Shown one piece after another: positions 1-13,179 of a stretch of 64,000 nt of DNA. Source of the stretch: Aptenodytes patagonicus (lineage: Eukaryota; Chordata; Aves; Sphenisciformes; Spheniscidae); assembly GCF_965638725.1 (NCBI RefSeq), contig NC_134970.1, forward strand, positions 811,001-875,000. The letters run 5' to 3'. How positions within the stretch are numbered: position 1 is the stretch's first letter; the number at the start of each line of letters is the position of its first letter. The notes beneath the pieces are model-generated. The model saw only the letters and a program-made list of their open reading frames with translations. It searched no databases and was not told the DNA's origin. The position numbers were made by a program, and so were the translations under genes.

Positions 1-2100
1 CGCATGGGTGGTGCTGGGATGTTTGCAGTATGGGACGCAGTTCTGTATTTTGGGGGTGGTGTCGGGAAATAAACATGATGAAAACAGTCTCCCCTGCTTC
101 ACATGCTGCCACTCTATGAGCTGCCTCCAGACCATGGCTCTGCAGGTGGGGAGAATGTGTTCCTGCCAGCCTGGGCGACGGTGCAGGTCACACACACAGT
201 GTCATGATCGCATTGGGCGAGCAGCACGGGCCCAGCCGAGGATGCTTGCTGCTGGGAGATGGCAAATCGCAGTCTGCAATGCAGAAATCATCCTGTCTTT
301 CCCCTAGAGTTTAGAGCAAGTCAGAGATCTGGCCACGAAATCCCCACGTGGAAAGAATTAATCAGAAATCACGTTAACTTAAACCCAGATTTAGTCGCTG
401 GAGACTGGCCTCACCTCTGCCGCTTGCACGCTCTGCTACTGCTGAGGGCTGCGGGATCCTGCCCTGGTGAGCAGGGGCTGGTGGTGGAGACCGGGAAGAA
501 AAACCGGTGCCTGTTGGTAATGAAAGAAGAAGACACAAGATCTGGGAACCCAGAAGATTTCCAGTGATTCTTCCAGTGCAGGCAAAGCCTTGGCATGCGT
601 GTACCATGCCTGCCCAGCCTCAGCAAAGCCAAAAGACCAAATTGCTTAACAGTAAATGTACTGTGGAGTGTAAAATGTTGCCAGCGGGGAGGAAAGCAAA
701 GATAAACCACGCTCTCCTGGGCTAGATCCTGTGGCAAACACAGCGTTAATGTTCTGCTGCCCACCTCTGCAGCCCCCAGGCTTTCCGCTATTTCTGCTGC
801 TTGCTGTAATGTATAATTTAATGTGGTTGCTTCTGGTAACTAATGCTGTCTGGCTGAAGATTAATTATTACAATTTCTCAATCTTCTTTTGAGGCAAAAA
901 TAGGGTTTATTTGAAAATGGAGCTTCACAGGCCACACACACGTACCTCACACATTGTGCCTTGGAAATGTTAGTGTTTGCTAGCATTACTGGTATACGGT
1001 GCTCAGCACATTAGTGGGGGATGATTAGAGCATGATGTTAAATTAGATGAATGTTTTCAGGCCAGAGAATAGTTCCAAACTCCCAAGTTCGGCGATTTTC
1101 ATACAAAAGTTGCAGTTCCTTTTCTGATCTCACAGATGCTCCTGAAAAGGAGCCAGGAAGGCCCAGACTGGCAGCTCTGTGCAAACAATGCGAAAAATTG
1201 ATCCCATTTGAAACTTCCTGTCACTTCATGTTAGTCTTTTCCTCCCTCGCGTGACCTGGAGGTACCGGAGGCGGCAAATGCAAATGTTTCTGTGCCATCC
1301 ACGGCAGCAAAGAGCTCTGGAAATGGCGATTCCTTTGTTTGCTTGGTGAGGAAAATACCTCGAGTTTGTACTTGTGAGAGGGATTACTGTGTCTGGGCTC
1401 AGAACACACTAATACCCCCAGTGCCATCAAGCCTGTTGTTCTTTGCTAGCTAATAATCAGCATTAATTCTTTAAAGTCTCTTGCTTTCCCCTATACCTCT
1501 CTTATTCCAATAAATGTCACAAAATCATTTATTAGCCTGAGATGACAGGCTGTAGACTCTAATTTGATTTCCCTCTGCACGCGCTGCTGATGTCCCTTGG
1601 GACACAAAGTAATTTTTGCCACATATATTTGGAAAAATGACATTGCTATAAATGCCAACAAATTTGAGGGAGTGGGGGAGTTCACAGAAAACCCCCTTTC
1701 CAACTGTCACTGGCAAAACATTGAGGAGAGTGCGAGGGCCTGGCTTTCTGCTCTGTCCGTCCTAACAGCTAATAATGGGAATATTGCTTTAAACTGTAAC
1801 TCCTGAAAAATCTGTGATGTCCCTTCCCTGGGGTCAGGGCCGGCACAGGCTTGTGCTCTGCCATCACGAGGAATGGGGCTGGAGGAGCCACCACACACCA
1901 TCCTTGTCCTTAGCTGAGACTTGGCGCACAGAGAAGCCCAATTCAGCCAAGATTTAATTGTAAATCTTGAATAAATGAGCCCTGGAGGACCAATGCCTCT
2001 CTCGCCTTCCCTCAGCCCACACAACCTGAGTGTGCAAGTCAAATAAAGTATTTTAAACCAGAGACTGCGGCTGAGTGGGGAAGAGATCAAAACGTTGGGC
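1..2100. other. Intergenic, no gene seen
   Basis: Mixed composition. Short AT-rich unique pieces (about 780-920 and 1430-1710) contain attaattatt- and ctaataatcagcattaatt-like words typical of noncoding enhancers, between GC-richer DNA. Open frames are short and unconvincing. The AATAAA at 69-74 is not tied to any exon. Confidence 0.5.
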
Positions 2101-2968
2101 GGGCAGCTTCTGGAGAAAGATGCTAAAAATTCCTGGGAGTTTAGGAGGATTTTTCTCTTTTAAGAGGCAATAGCTTTTGTAATGACTGTGCACAGATTTT
2201 ATTTTTAGGATGTCCTATCTGGAGACTTAGTGTTAGCAGTGCAAAACCTCTGTATTTGCTTTTCATTAGAGCAATTTAATTTGCATTTGGCTAGTATGAA
2301 AATTCATTGTTGTCAGCAAGAACAGCAGCAAAAGGCTTGCCTGGAAATCTATCCCAGTGCCCCACACTCTGAGCTGTGAGGGTAATCAGCTCTGCAATCA
2401 CGCACTTCGGCTCCCTCCAAAAATGCTGTTAAATTGTACTCTGCCTTCTCTTCCCAAGTAATTCTGGATTTTGTTCAGGAGCTTATGTTGCATACGGGTA
2501 ATAATATCTTCCTGTAGGGAACTGCAGGACATGCAAGTGCTAACGGCTTCCAACACGATAGTCATGTGGTTTAGGATGAGATAACTCCTTTCCAAGAAAA
2601 AATAACAGCTAATCCCAGCTTTCTGTACCCCTTAACCTCCGAGGGTTTCCCTATCTGGTGGTGTTTTGGGGTTGAAGCTGGGCAGACATTGCTTTAGGAA
2701 ATAGTAACACGCATAAATCGATTTCTTACAATAGTTATGGATCGTGTGTGTCATTAGAGGCAGAGCACAGGACTCTATGGAGGAAGACATGAGTTGACAG
2801 AGACTGTCCCGTCACGATAAGAAGATAATGGGCTCAGAAGACAATGGTTCTGTTTAATTACAGCGTATGTTATCCTTGTGCTTCCAGGCAGTAGAGAGAG
2901 AAGTTTCCTATAGACACGGTGTTGTGGCAAGGAGGCCCTTTCAGAAAAAAAAAATAAAGTAATGCTAA

Positions 2969-3247
2969 TATTTCAGTTTATTGGAGAATTTGCGCTATGT
3001 TGGTGGTACTGTAAAGGTCTTACCACCTCAGAAGCTTATGGAGTGCATTCAAATAAAAATCCAAGGTGATGCCATGGAAATTCTGTTTGAAGCAGTGAAA
3101 AACTGCCTCCACAAAGTGGATGTGGCAATAAAATTCAGGAATATTGTTGACACGCCAATGTTATGACCGAAATTTGAAAAAGTAATTTGCTGCATGATTG
3201 CAGAGCTAAATATAATCAACAATGCCAGCAGACAAGACAACCTCTGA
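2969..3247 (+). other. Coding-like remnant with one internal stop, unrecognised
   Basis: An AT-rich stretch preceded by ctaatatttcag, which looks like a splice acceptor, is open for about 65 codons to TGA at 3164-3166. The same frame then continues open to TGA at 3245-3247. The reading has a balanced amino acid make-up (for example RYVGGTVKVLPPQKLMECIQ), unlike the proline/arginine-rich noise elsewhere in the window. I recognise no family. It could be a decayed exon, a processed pseudogene or transposon fragment, or chance. There is no ATG at the 5' end. Confidence 0.2.
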
Positions 3248-3860
3248 AGGTGTCAGTGATAGCGCAGGAATTTTCCCGAAAAGAAGGGCCCGAGTCTCCA
3301 GCGGGTTCCTCTCTGGTCCCAGGGTTCGCTCTTGCTGCATCACCTTGTTCCACCTCCAGTTTCTGTCTGAAGCCGTCATCCCAGAGGAGCCTCTGCTGTG
3401 CTGGAATTTCAGGCTTGGGCCACTGTGTCCCTGTTAACTTCTCCTGTGGTTTAGCTCTTATATTTGCCGCCTTCATTAAGTTTACGTGTCCCCCAGGGCT
3501 GTTTCTGAGGCTTGATGGAGAACTTCCCAAAACCCCCGCCTTTCCCCCCGTTTTGACTCCCTCTGCAGTGCCTTTTCCTCCCAGTCCTCATTAGCATTCA
3601 GGCACACGTCAGTGGGGTTATGTCTTCAAGGTTAAAAAATTCTGATGGCAAATCAGATTCCTGGCCTGAAGTTTTCCTTTGAAGTCTTTTTTCATGCCAC
3701 TTGGGAAGGCAGCAGGCGGGGAAGCACCGTGCAGAATACTGACACGGGCACAGCCCACGAACCTGTGCCCAGAGACACGGAGCAGTGATTTCTGCTGGGG
3801 GAGCTGGGTGACGCTGCGGGACCTTCGTTCCAATGGAGAGGAAAAATGAAATCATCGAGT
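3248..3860. other. Intergenic, GC-moderate, nothing recognised
   Basis: Pyrimidine-rich plus strand with overlapping short open frames on both strands. None has a start context, splice sites or recognisable protein words. Confidence 0.5.
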
Positions 3861-4180
3861 AGTGAACAATAGGAAAATTAATCATTCAGACTTTTGTTTC
3901 CAAAACTATAGCTGTTCATCCACTTAATATTCATGAAAGGTAACTTAATATGTAATGTATAATAAATTAAAGCCTTTATTTCAATGTCCTGCTCTTCCAG
4001 CAGAGTGCATGACATACATTGTGAAATGGAAAGAATAATTAGAATTAATCTCTGGCAAAGAAAACTAAGTAATTACCATTAAAAAAATCTTTTTGCCATT
4101 TTCTATCAAGCAAGCAATTCCGCTAAGGTATTATCAGCAATCAATAGCAACGTACTTCAATAACCCATGATAAGAACACG
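3860..4180. promoter_or_regulatory. Candidate conserved noncoding block
   Basis: About 320 bp of AT-rich, non-repetitive DNA with no open frame, carrying many homeodomain-type words (attaatcatt, ataattagaattaatc, taattacc) and cttaatattcatgaaag. The abrupt change from GC-rich DNA on both sides is typical of developmental enhancers in gene deserts. Assigned on composition and motifs only. Confidence 0.35.
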
Positions 4181-6560
4181 TGTCAGCCGGTTAAACTGAC
4201 CTTACAGTGTGATCTGTCTGAGTGCAACAGAAGATGCTGCAAAGACTCCTTGAACAGAGTTGTACCCCAACCCAGCGTGCAAAGGGAAAGAGGTGAAGCA
4301 GTTCAAATCCATATCCATCTTCCTGGCAGGGAGGTAAAGCGGAGGTGCTTGTCCTCATCGCAGGTGGTAATCCAAGACACAGAAAGAATGCAAGCTTCAG
4401 CATTTTCCCCTTAAATTACTACTTAGGGTTTTCAAGTTGGAAACATCTTTTGTATTCTTTCCTAAAAATCCACGCGCTGTCCTGCACGGTGAGAAGCGGC
4501 TGCCGTGCTCCACCCCGGCCGTGGCTGGAAGTGAATCTCTGCAGTCTGCATTTCAGTGTGCCGTCTGGGGATACTGCAGGACCAAAACTGTCGGGTAAAA
4601 CCCTGATTCAGCAAAACAGTTAAGCAAAGCACAATTTAATATCAATGGCTGACATTAAATATGTGAAGAATTCACTTAAGACTGTGTTTATTTCTGGTGG
4701 GCTGGGATTCCTGATCAGATGCGAAACCTCAGCAGGGAGGACCTGGGCTGAAAGGCCCTTTCATTTTCTGCCAGGCAGTTTGATTTTCTGGGGGAAAATA
4801 CTTTTGATCAATTCTTTTTTCAACCGTTATTTACTGAAATTAAGTGAGTTTTGATTGGAGAATAAGCTTAACCAACTGCTTTATTAGTCAGCGGAAATTG
4901 CTTTGGCTAATTGACAGAGGAAATATTGGAAGAGAAATCAAGACCTGGAAAATGTTACTTAACAGGAATAGTTCAGCTCCCCTAAATCACATTAGCTTTC
5001 CATTTTGTGGCGATATTGAATGCAGGCATGTTATAGGCTCTTTTTCAAGGGGAAATAGTAGAAAATTTTCCTAGTAGTGGAAAGTAATTGCATTAGATTT
5101 ATTGAAATAAAGACAATTTATCCAAGTTTGTGACTAAGAATATGAATTCTTGAGGTGTAAAAACCAAACCTGATTATTTGATTCACCTTCTTATAAAATT
5201 AAAGGTTCATTACTTGAGATGGAGAAGGCGGAACGGGGTGGCACTTTGTTCCCAGCCACCCAATGACTACGATTGCCCCTCAGTAAATTTCTCCCAGATG
5301 CTGAGAGGTGGAGAGTGCTGATGGTGAGACGTCGCGGGAGGAGCCCGGGTCTGGCACCGGCTCTTTGCTGCCACCCGAGTGGGCACACCTGCAGCTGGGG
5401 TTGCCCCGGCACAGGCACCGCTGGCACGGGCACCGCCAGCACCGGCACGACGCCCGGCTCCAATGCCCCGTGCCAAAGTGGCTGAAACGTCTCCTCTGTG
5501 GTTTTATTCTGAGCAAAAGCTTTCACTGAACAGGGAGGATGGGCCTTTCGTTATTTTTTCTAAAGAGGGCCCAGACATGCTGGCTGTTCCTCCTGCCCAT
5601 CCTCGCAGCCCGACCCAGAGCAGGTACATTTCAATCTGAAACTGCCGTAAATAAAGCAGGAAGAGAAGTGATAGTGCTGGTCCTTCCCCATCCGCTCCCC
5701 CGGAATGTGCCCAAACCACTGAGCATGATGGATTCAGCCCCTCCAGACCTTAATCATCCTCCGCTTTAGCTGCTGATGAGGTGTGAAAGCCAATTCCCTG
5801 GGCCGGGTTCTGCCCAGCTCCCACTGGAGCCTGGAGGCAATCGCTCCCGCATCCCACGGCCCCACTCCAGGGCTGAACACCAAGGGCCGGCATCCACCAG
5901 GAGAAGCAGAGCCCATTTCCAGCGTTGGCTGCCCTGCCGGTGCTGTGGCAGCGGGGTCCCTGCCCGGGTGCTCCATCACGCTGGCAGCTCCTGAAAAACT
6001 GCCGCTGCCGGCTGCTCTGCATGAATGTTCGGCTGCCGGGGTCCCAATGGTGCCATCAATCCCAGCCTGTCAAGGCTTGTTGTCCCTTATAGTGGTCAAA
6101 CCAAAAGCAAATTCAGGCAGCAGCTGTGAAGGAAAGAAGAGAAAAGGAACGGAAACCTCTGGGTGCGTGAGGAAGGCGAGTCAAGCGATCAAGCCCCCCC
6201 GTCAGACCACCAGCACAAGGTACCGAGGGGTTTGCTCGGGTACGCGGCGCTTCCAGCACTCAGAGCCTGCCTGGTCCCCGGTGGGACGGACTGACTTCTC
6301 CTCCCATCTGCATTTCGGCAGGTGCGATGAGCAGGATGCTGGCGAGCCGTCTGCCCGGCTGCCCCTTCCCCAGGTGAGCAGGCGCCCGCGGTCGGACAGG
6401 TTCACACCGAGCTGCTTCTCCAGATCTGGGTTTCATGCGCCGGGTCACGAGCTGTGGACACGGCACAGCCTCACCTGCTCTCACCTGCTCCTGCCCAGGT
6501 CAACAGAAGATAAAGAGAAGAGCTCTGAGACACCGGTGGCCAATGTCTGTTCCTAATGAC
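4180..6560. other. Intergenic: AT-rich then GC-rich, no gene
   Basis: Around 4620-5220 lies AT-rich unique DNA with homeodomain-like words. From 5220 to 6560 the DNA is GC-rich, with a degenerate GGCAC-rich tandem stretch near 5408-5455. The 257-codon open frame at 5783-6556 begins with GTG, is rich in Ser/Pro/Arg and shows no domain, so it is not called a gene. Confidence 0.5.
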
Positions 6561-6960
6561 AGAGGCCTTACACCGGGTATTTTGGTTTAATTAGCACACT
6601 GCCTGCAAATATTACTGTATATAGGTACTGAAACAGAGAAAGGATCATTTCAATTCACTTTGTATGGTTTGGCGTTAAGTTTCCTCTACGGTGAATTATT
6701 AGCTTGGTGATAAATATATTTTGTCATTTCCTACATCATAAACATTTATTTCTAGTGCTAATTAGAACAGATTCATTGTTGCAGAAGTTATAAGTATCTA
6801 TAAAAGCTTGCAGTTGTTTCACTAAGCACTCTGCATGCAGCTGTGCCCCCACAAATCTGGAATACAGTAGCAGATGGCAGGTATTGTACAATTAGCCAGA
6901 AAGGCTGGGTTATCTGCTTACCTAGGTAATTAAGGAGTTTGGAGAAAAATGTTCCGCTAA
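6560..6960. promoter_or_regulatory. Candidate conserved noncoding block
   Basis: AT-rich unique sequence without repeats. A palindromic homeodomain core ctaattag sits at 6758-6765, followed within about 15 bp by a SOX-type cattgtt. The block also contains atgcatgc-like and tctataaaagcttg words. It is bounded by GC-rich DNA upstream. Confidence 0.35.
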
Positions 6961-9060
6961 GGCAGAAATATTAACATTACATCCTTTCTGCCTAGGTCAC
7001 TTCTGCTTTTGAGCCTTACGTTCACTTTTGGTTTTGAAAGCAGAAGTACAAGAGATGGCACAGAAAAGGAGCTTTCCAATTGCTCATGTGTTCAAGGGAT
7101 TTTTCAAGGCTTGGAGGGCTTTTTCGGTTGTTTTAACAAGGGCTAAAAACATTTTGCTGTTGCTTTCTGGTGCTCTGGTAGTAACCAGAAACATTATTTT
7201 CATCTGTGTTTTCTGAGTGTTATTATTAGCATGGTTGTGCTTGACACAGTCAATAAATGCTGGGGAATAAAATGATAAAATGTTTAAGACACAAGAGCCT
7301 ATGTAGCAAACCTTAGCCACAAAGCATGTTTTTCCTGCTGGCTGTGAGCCCCAGGGACGGGGGATGTTTCAGCAGCTTCTCCATCGTTGTCCCTTTTGAC
7401 ACATGCAGCCGGAGGATGGTTTGCTCGGCACAGAGGTGACTCTGGGCAGCAGATCCTACAGGCATCATCAGATTTAAAGCCTGCGTGTGCCCTAGTGCCA
7501 TAAACGCAGTGTTCTGCTGATGGAAAACCTTTCACACTGGTACAACGTGCACCATAAATTACTGCAGGTGAAAGCGTCCCAAATGGCAGCTGATAACCAG
7601 CCGGTGCTGACATTTCTGCTGTGGTGGGAGCGGGGCCGGGGGGACCAGCAAAGAGACACAGCTCTCGCAGACACCCTGGTCCTCAGCCGAGTCCTAGGGG
7701 CTGGCGCGAGACACAGGGCAGCCCAGGTTTGTCTCCTCCGCTCTTGGAGGCCTGTCCAAAGGAGTGGGTGAAGGTGGGCTTTGGTGCTAGAGGTTTGGAT
7801 GGGGATCGAAAGAGGAAAAGCTTAAGACTGGCCATAGCAAATGCAGACATACCGGGGCATATCAACCTTGAAATCGTGGAATTTGGCCCTTCCTGATGCA
7901 GCACAACATTTCAGCAGAGGTGTGCAGAAATCTCTTAGCTTTTATCATACACAGAACTGTAAATGTGACCCCATTTCTGCCTTGACTCCCCTACTTCATG
8001 TAGTATTTACACTAGCATAGAGTGGGTGCAGAAATAGTTGTAACACAAACCAAGAGGAAAATATTGAAATTAACATTAAAAGTCTTGTCTAATTTTGTCT
8101 TGGAAGACATTGGACCAAGTTCCTGTTTTGGTTATAGTCAATAACTCTGTTCCAAGGTATATCGCTAGGATCATCTGCAGAGAGAATAAAGTTCACAGGC
8201 AGACTCCCAGCCTGATGAAGACGCAGTTCAGCTCAGGCTTCAACGTGTAACATTCCTCATGGAGTGATGAGCTCTGCGCTGATAGCGGGGCAATTTCTTC
8301 TCAGGATCTCATTTGGGCCAAAAATGATAAACGTAGCTGCTAATTTAATTGCCCATTGAATTGCCTTTCTCAGACCTGGCCCAAAAATCAATGCATGGAG
8401 ATATGTTGGCTGCATGTCCCCAGCATTATATATACCCCCAAATAAACCCGCATCTACTTTTAGTCGATTGCAAAACAGTGTAAGATGATAATAAAGACTG
8501 AACATGAATAGGCTATTTGGCTGAAATATCTTTACTTTAAAATGTGAATGTTCCTGCTTCCATGGGAGCTGAAATGAAAGGTCATGCATTGCTTGCTGGC
8601 AGCACGAGGCGGGAGTAGGGAAGTCCAGTGAGCAGCAGCAAGCGTGACGGTGGGTCTGCCACGTGGGAACTCGCACGGGAAGCAAATCCATACCTTAGTG
8701 GGGAAATATCCTGAGGAAAGGACTGCGTGGTGTGAAATACAAGCCCTGGAGAGTTGCACGGTGCTTGCTGCTGGGGTGAGTTTTAATAATGAACTCAAGC
8801 AGCCAAACCGCTACAGAGCTGGGCAGAAAGGCAGCTTTGGTGCAACAACACCCGAGGGAGCGCAGCATGGGCTGGACCTGAAGGGAATCGGGGACTGTCT
8901 CCAGAGCTGCTCGGGCCCTGGATGAGTGCAAAGCACCGCGCGTTTCCTAAGGGCTGACGTGTGCCGGTAACATCCTGCTGTTGCGGTTAATCCCAGCCTG
9001 CGGTACCGTGTGATCCTGGCCACTTTACAAGGCAGGATGCAACAGGGCTCCCAGCTCATC
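6960..9060. other. Intergenic, no gene seen
   Basis: AT-rich pieces (6990-7320, 7900-8560) alternate with GC-rich ones (7320-7900, 8560-9060). The piece around 8330-8460 is AT-rich and repeat-free and could be another noncoding element. No exon or RNA gene was recognised. Confidence 0.5.
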
Positions 9061-9540
9061 TTCAGGTCAATTGTTCCTTATGCAGGAGAGAAGTGGAGAC
9101 ACAAGAACTGCTTTGGTTGTCAAGTGTATTATTTCCCATGAGCGACATTACCCATGTTTTGTTGCTTTAGCTATTTAGATCACTTAATTTGTTTCAGACT
9201 AATTACTACTTTATTATGGTGGTATGCCTACTGCAAGCACAATTTCAAATAATTTTTAAAATTTGATATGAGATATAGTCCTTGAGCTTTGGGCCAGATT
9301 TTTGCTTAATAATTTAATTTAAAATTCATGTGAACCCCCCAAGCATCACAAGCTCCCTCTGGAAGTCAAATGTGTTTCTCTGAGCATCACTTGCGTAGTC
9401 CTCAGTACTTGTTACGTAATGTAATGCATGATGAAATGTGAAAAATGCTATTTTCTCATAAAGAGCACAATATCAGAATTATTTTTCTCCTGTTCTTTAA
9501 GATACCTGTGCTTCCCATCCTCAATTAAATGTCAGGTCAC
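9060..9540. promoter_or_regulatory. Candidate conserved noncoding block
   Basis: AT-rich unique DNA with gatcacttaatttg, gactaattactac and aataatttaatttaaaat words and no open frame. Its boundaries are approximate. Confidence 0.28.
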
Positions 9541-12500
9541 ACTGCGTATCCAATCAAAGCCGGAGCCGTTTCAGATCCCATTTCACACAAGCACGGGGAG
9601 GAATGCTGAATTTTTATCACCTTTTTTTTTTTTTTAATTGAAACCTCCAGGACTGAGAACAGATATATCCAGCCCACAGAAAAACAACGCTGGGGCCGCC
9701 TGCACCCACCACCACAGCCTGCCCCGAACAAACCCTGTGCGGATCTCATTGCCTCCTTCATGCACTATGTTCCACTGAATTAAGCTCAAAGATTAAAGCA
9801 ATAAGAAAATAAAATTGAATTAAGTTGATGAGAATGCAAATAATGTCATTTGTAATTAGATCTTTTGTCTTCCCATTTCATTCCCTGCTCTTTTATAGTC
9901 TTTCTCTTTCCAGCTTTTGTGTCTTCTCCTCATCCCTCTTGATTTTTTTTTTTAAATCCCTTACTAAGCTCTGAATAACACGTCTGCATTATGTAATCCT
10001 CAGACAAATAATTAACCGAGAGCGGCTGTGGCAGCAGAGCCGGCCGAGGATGGTAATCTTTCCCTGGCATTGCTGCTGCCTCGGGCTCTGGATTCTGACC
10101 GCGGCATCCCCCAAAGCCCACACAAACACACCAAACCCGCTGTTCCCAGCAAGGGCACCACAGGCAAACAGGATTAGCCCCATAAAGCCATAAAAAACAG
10201 CAAGCAGCGTATCTTGTTGTTGGAAACCAGCCTGAGTTGTTCTGCTAACGCTGCAGCGGAGGCTGGAGAGCAGCCAGGGGAGGACACCTCTGCGTTGCCC
10301 CTGACCGTCAGGCTCTGCAGCTCCCAGCCCCATGCCCTGTGCTCCACCCGACCGAACCCCCCCCCCCCCCCCCCCGTCCTCCCAGGGCTGGTGGGTCTGC
10401 AGCTGCCGCCTTCCCCTTGCTGGTCTGGGGCATAATACCCCCAGAAATGAAGAGACTCATAACACTGGCTGTAGTCTGTAAGTCTCCATTGTCACCCCAG
10501 GAGAAGGCTTCACCAGCCCGAGCACCCGGGTCTTTGATGAGCAGCACCAGCACAGACACCCGAACCGGGGCGGGGTGGCAGAGGGCTGACGGGCCACGGC
10601 TGCAGTTCCCAGTACTTCACATTTTTGCAAGGCAGAAACTGGAGGGAAGTACCTTTAAATGAATGTAACATCTACCCTAGCTACATGAGAAGAGTTGATG
10701 CCTTCGTGGACCTGACAAAGCGAGCAACTGGGCCAACAAATGAAAGCACATACGATTCATCTGCAATGAAAGTCCCTTTCATGTTGCCTGCTCTCACTGC
10801 AGTATCTCAGGGTTGTGCAGAGACCTCAGCCTACCTGTGCGTTGGTCCCACACGCTGGTTTCCACACCAAAGAGCTGCTGTGCACAGGGGACGGCGACAT
10901 CTCATAGCAGAGCTGCAGATGGAGACTGTGAGCCTCTGGCTCATTCAGAGAGAGCTTTAAAAACAAAAAGGGGAAATATTTGTTAGAGTAGCAGCACTGT
11001 TGGGTTAAAACAGAGCCTTAGAGTGTTTACAAGGGGAACAAAACACATGAACCCCAGGGAGGGGAGAGGAAGGGATGCACCACCCCGCTCTCCCAGCACG
11101 CAGGGCAGGGGCCGCCCTGCTACAGCAGGCAGCCTGCTCTGGGCTATCTGCCCTCTTTGGAGACTGACATTGGACCCCACATCTTGGACGTGCGACAAAT
11201 GGCTCAGAAAAAGTCAAGAATCCCGAGGCAGTTCAGGGCATCACGTGTTACTGTGCCCGGCGTGCCTAAAGCCACGAAAGAGGAGCGAAGGCAGCAGGGA
11301 CCAGGGAGCAGCCGTGCTCTCCGCTGCGCCAGGCAGGGCTGGGGAGCAGCAGCTCCCACCAGAAGCACAACAACCTCAGGGGTTTTACTCAGCTTTACAA
11401 TTCCGTAGTCCCAGCACCCATGTGCTGCCATGTCTCCCAGGCTGCTCTCGCTCTTGGGTGTCCACGACTGTCAGTGATTTCTGTTTTGTTTTGCAGCAGT
11501 GGAGGGTGAAACGTAAGCATGCAGCTCACGGACGGCGTGCAGAAACCGACGGGAATTTGACCAGGGACCAAGAGAAAGAAGAGCAGCATTGTCCGCTGGG
11601 TACTCAGAGTTCCTTACATAGCGGCTGTATGCAGGGAAGGCTCTGATCAAATTACCTCCCAAGCACACTGACTATATTTGCCTAGAAGCCTAGCTTTTAT
11701 AACTTCTTTTTTTTTAATTGAGAAAGATGACAGCCCAGTTTTCAGCATCCTGTTTCAGCTCCTGCCAGGCTGGTTTTATCACCCAGCTAACACTGCTCCC
11801 ATTGATTCATACCTGGATGTTTTTCTGCTGTAGCTGGTGTTCCATGATTCATACTTTTGGTTTCCCTAAATTGGATTATCGCAATCCGAGGCCTTTTGGG
11901 CTGCCCGCAGACTGTTCTGGCACAGCACAGTGCTGTAGCTCAGTGTAACATGCAGAAATTTCATCTCTGATCCCTGTTACGGTTAATCTTCATCCACTTC
12001 CTTGCAGAAAGTGGATTGAGCTAATGCTATACGGGACGCCCTGCACTGATCATCCAGCAGGAATCCCCCTCCTTCCCCTTATCGTTCATGTAATTTTGAA
12101 CCAGCCGTGGGGTTGCAGAGCTGGGGCACGTCCAGTTCATGAGCTTAGCCAAACTCTGAACTTACAAAGAAAACGCCACCAGGTTAAACAGAATTTTCCC
12201 TTTCTGAGTTGAGTTGTTCTTGATCAGGGTCCGCCCGTGGTTCTGCTGCAGCAGCTCACATGCCCTCCTCCATGATCACAACCACCCTGTCCCTGAGCTG
12301 AGCTTGGTGGGACTGTGCCAACAGCCCAGCCCTCAACCTGCCACTGCCTCGTTCAGTAAGTTGTATCCAAAACATTGGTGTATGTACATGGAAAATAGGA
12401 CGTAAACATCTGATTGGGGGAATAAAAAACGTTTTCCTTTCCATTCCCCTTTATAGTAGTTTGAGCTGATTTCTAGTTTGTCATTGGTAATTAACAGCAG

Positions 12501-13150
12501 ACATCACTGCTTCTAATTCCTCCTTTCATTGTCCTCTGATGCAGAACAACTGTGGTATAAGAGCATTTACTGGGCTGTGCCACGCACGCACATGGGTGGG
12601 AGACTACATGGCATTCACTTTGTAAAGAACTATTAAAAGTGTCTCCAGGAGTCAATAAGCTAACAGCTTCACTTCGGTTGCTTTATCAGTATTGCTTCCG
12701 CTAATAATTATTTATCTTAATCCTAGGCCCCCAGCAGCTGCAGTTTAACCCTTTGGAGGAGGCATGTTGTGGAGTCAGGTGGCCGCTCAGCTCCCAGGCG
12801 GCAGGGAGGTTTTCTCTGTAATGAAATTCCTTAGTGATTTTCTGCTGTGATAGCCCAGGCACTCTCACCTGATGGTCGATAGGGAGCCGAGATAGACGGC
12901 AGAGCAAGCAGCCCCTCTCTGGGAAGGCGGGATGCAAGCACTGATCCTGCTCAGAGGTAGTGGGCCCGGGAGGGACCGGAGCATCCCCGTGCCCGAACCC
13001 CGTCTGGGTGCTGGCACCCTGTCCCCCGCCTCTCCACCCCATCCAGGCTGTATCCTTCACTGCACTGGCTTTCTGCTAGGACATTTGCATGTGGCATTGC
13101 TAGGCTTGACTCTGCCCCTTTACTCGCCTTAACCTCCCATACAGTACCTT
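9540..13150. other. Intergenic, GC-rich with poly-C, no gene
   Basis: Mostly GC-rich DNA (10020-10620, 11000-11640, 12730-13150) with AT-rich pieces at 9780-10010 and 12420-12720. It includes a T14 run at 9622-9635 and the C19 run at 10357-10375. The 207-codon frame at 11023-11646 has no protein-like features. Confidence 0.5.
10357..10375 (+). repeat. Poly-C run, 19 bases
   Basis: Nineteen consecutive C within a GC-rich stretch; the minus strand is a G19 run. Such runs are frequent sequencing and assembly trouble spots, so the true length may differ. Confidence 0.95.
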
Positions 13151-13179
13151 CCTCCTCCTTTGACTCTCCATGCCCAGCA

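Noticed and set aside
69..74. AATAAA at the left edge as a possible 3' end of another gene
   Set aside because: No exon or splice site before it within the window; single AATAAA words are common in AT-rich DNA.
5408..5455. GGCAC-rich tandem stretch as a minisatellite
   Set aside because: Units are short and irregular; better seen as GC-rich low-complexity DNA.
5783..6556. 257-codon open frame on the plus strand
   Set aside because: GTG start, Ser/Pro/Arg-rich, no recognisable motif and no splice context; GC-rich noise.
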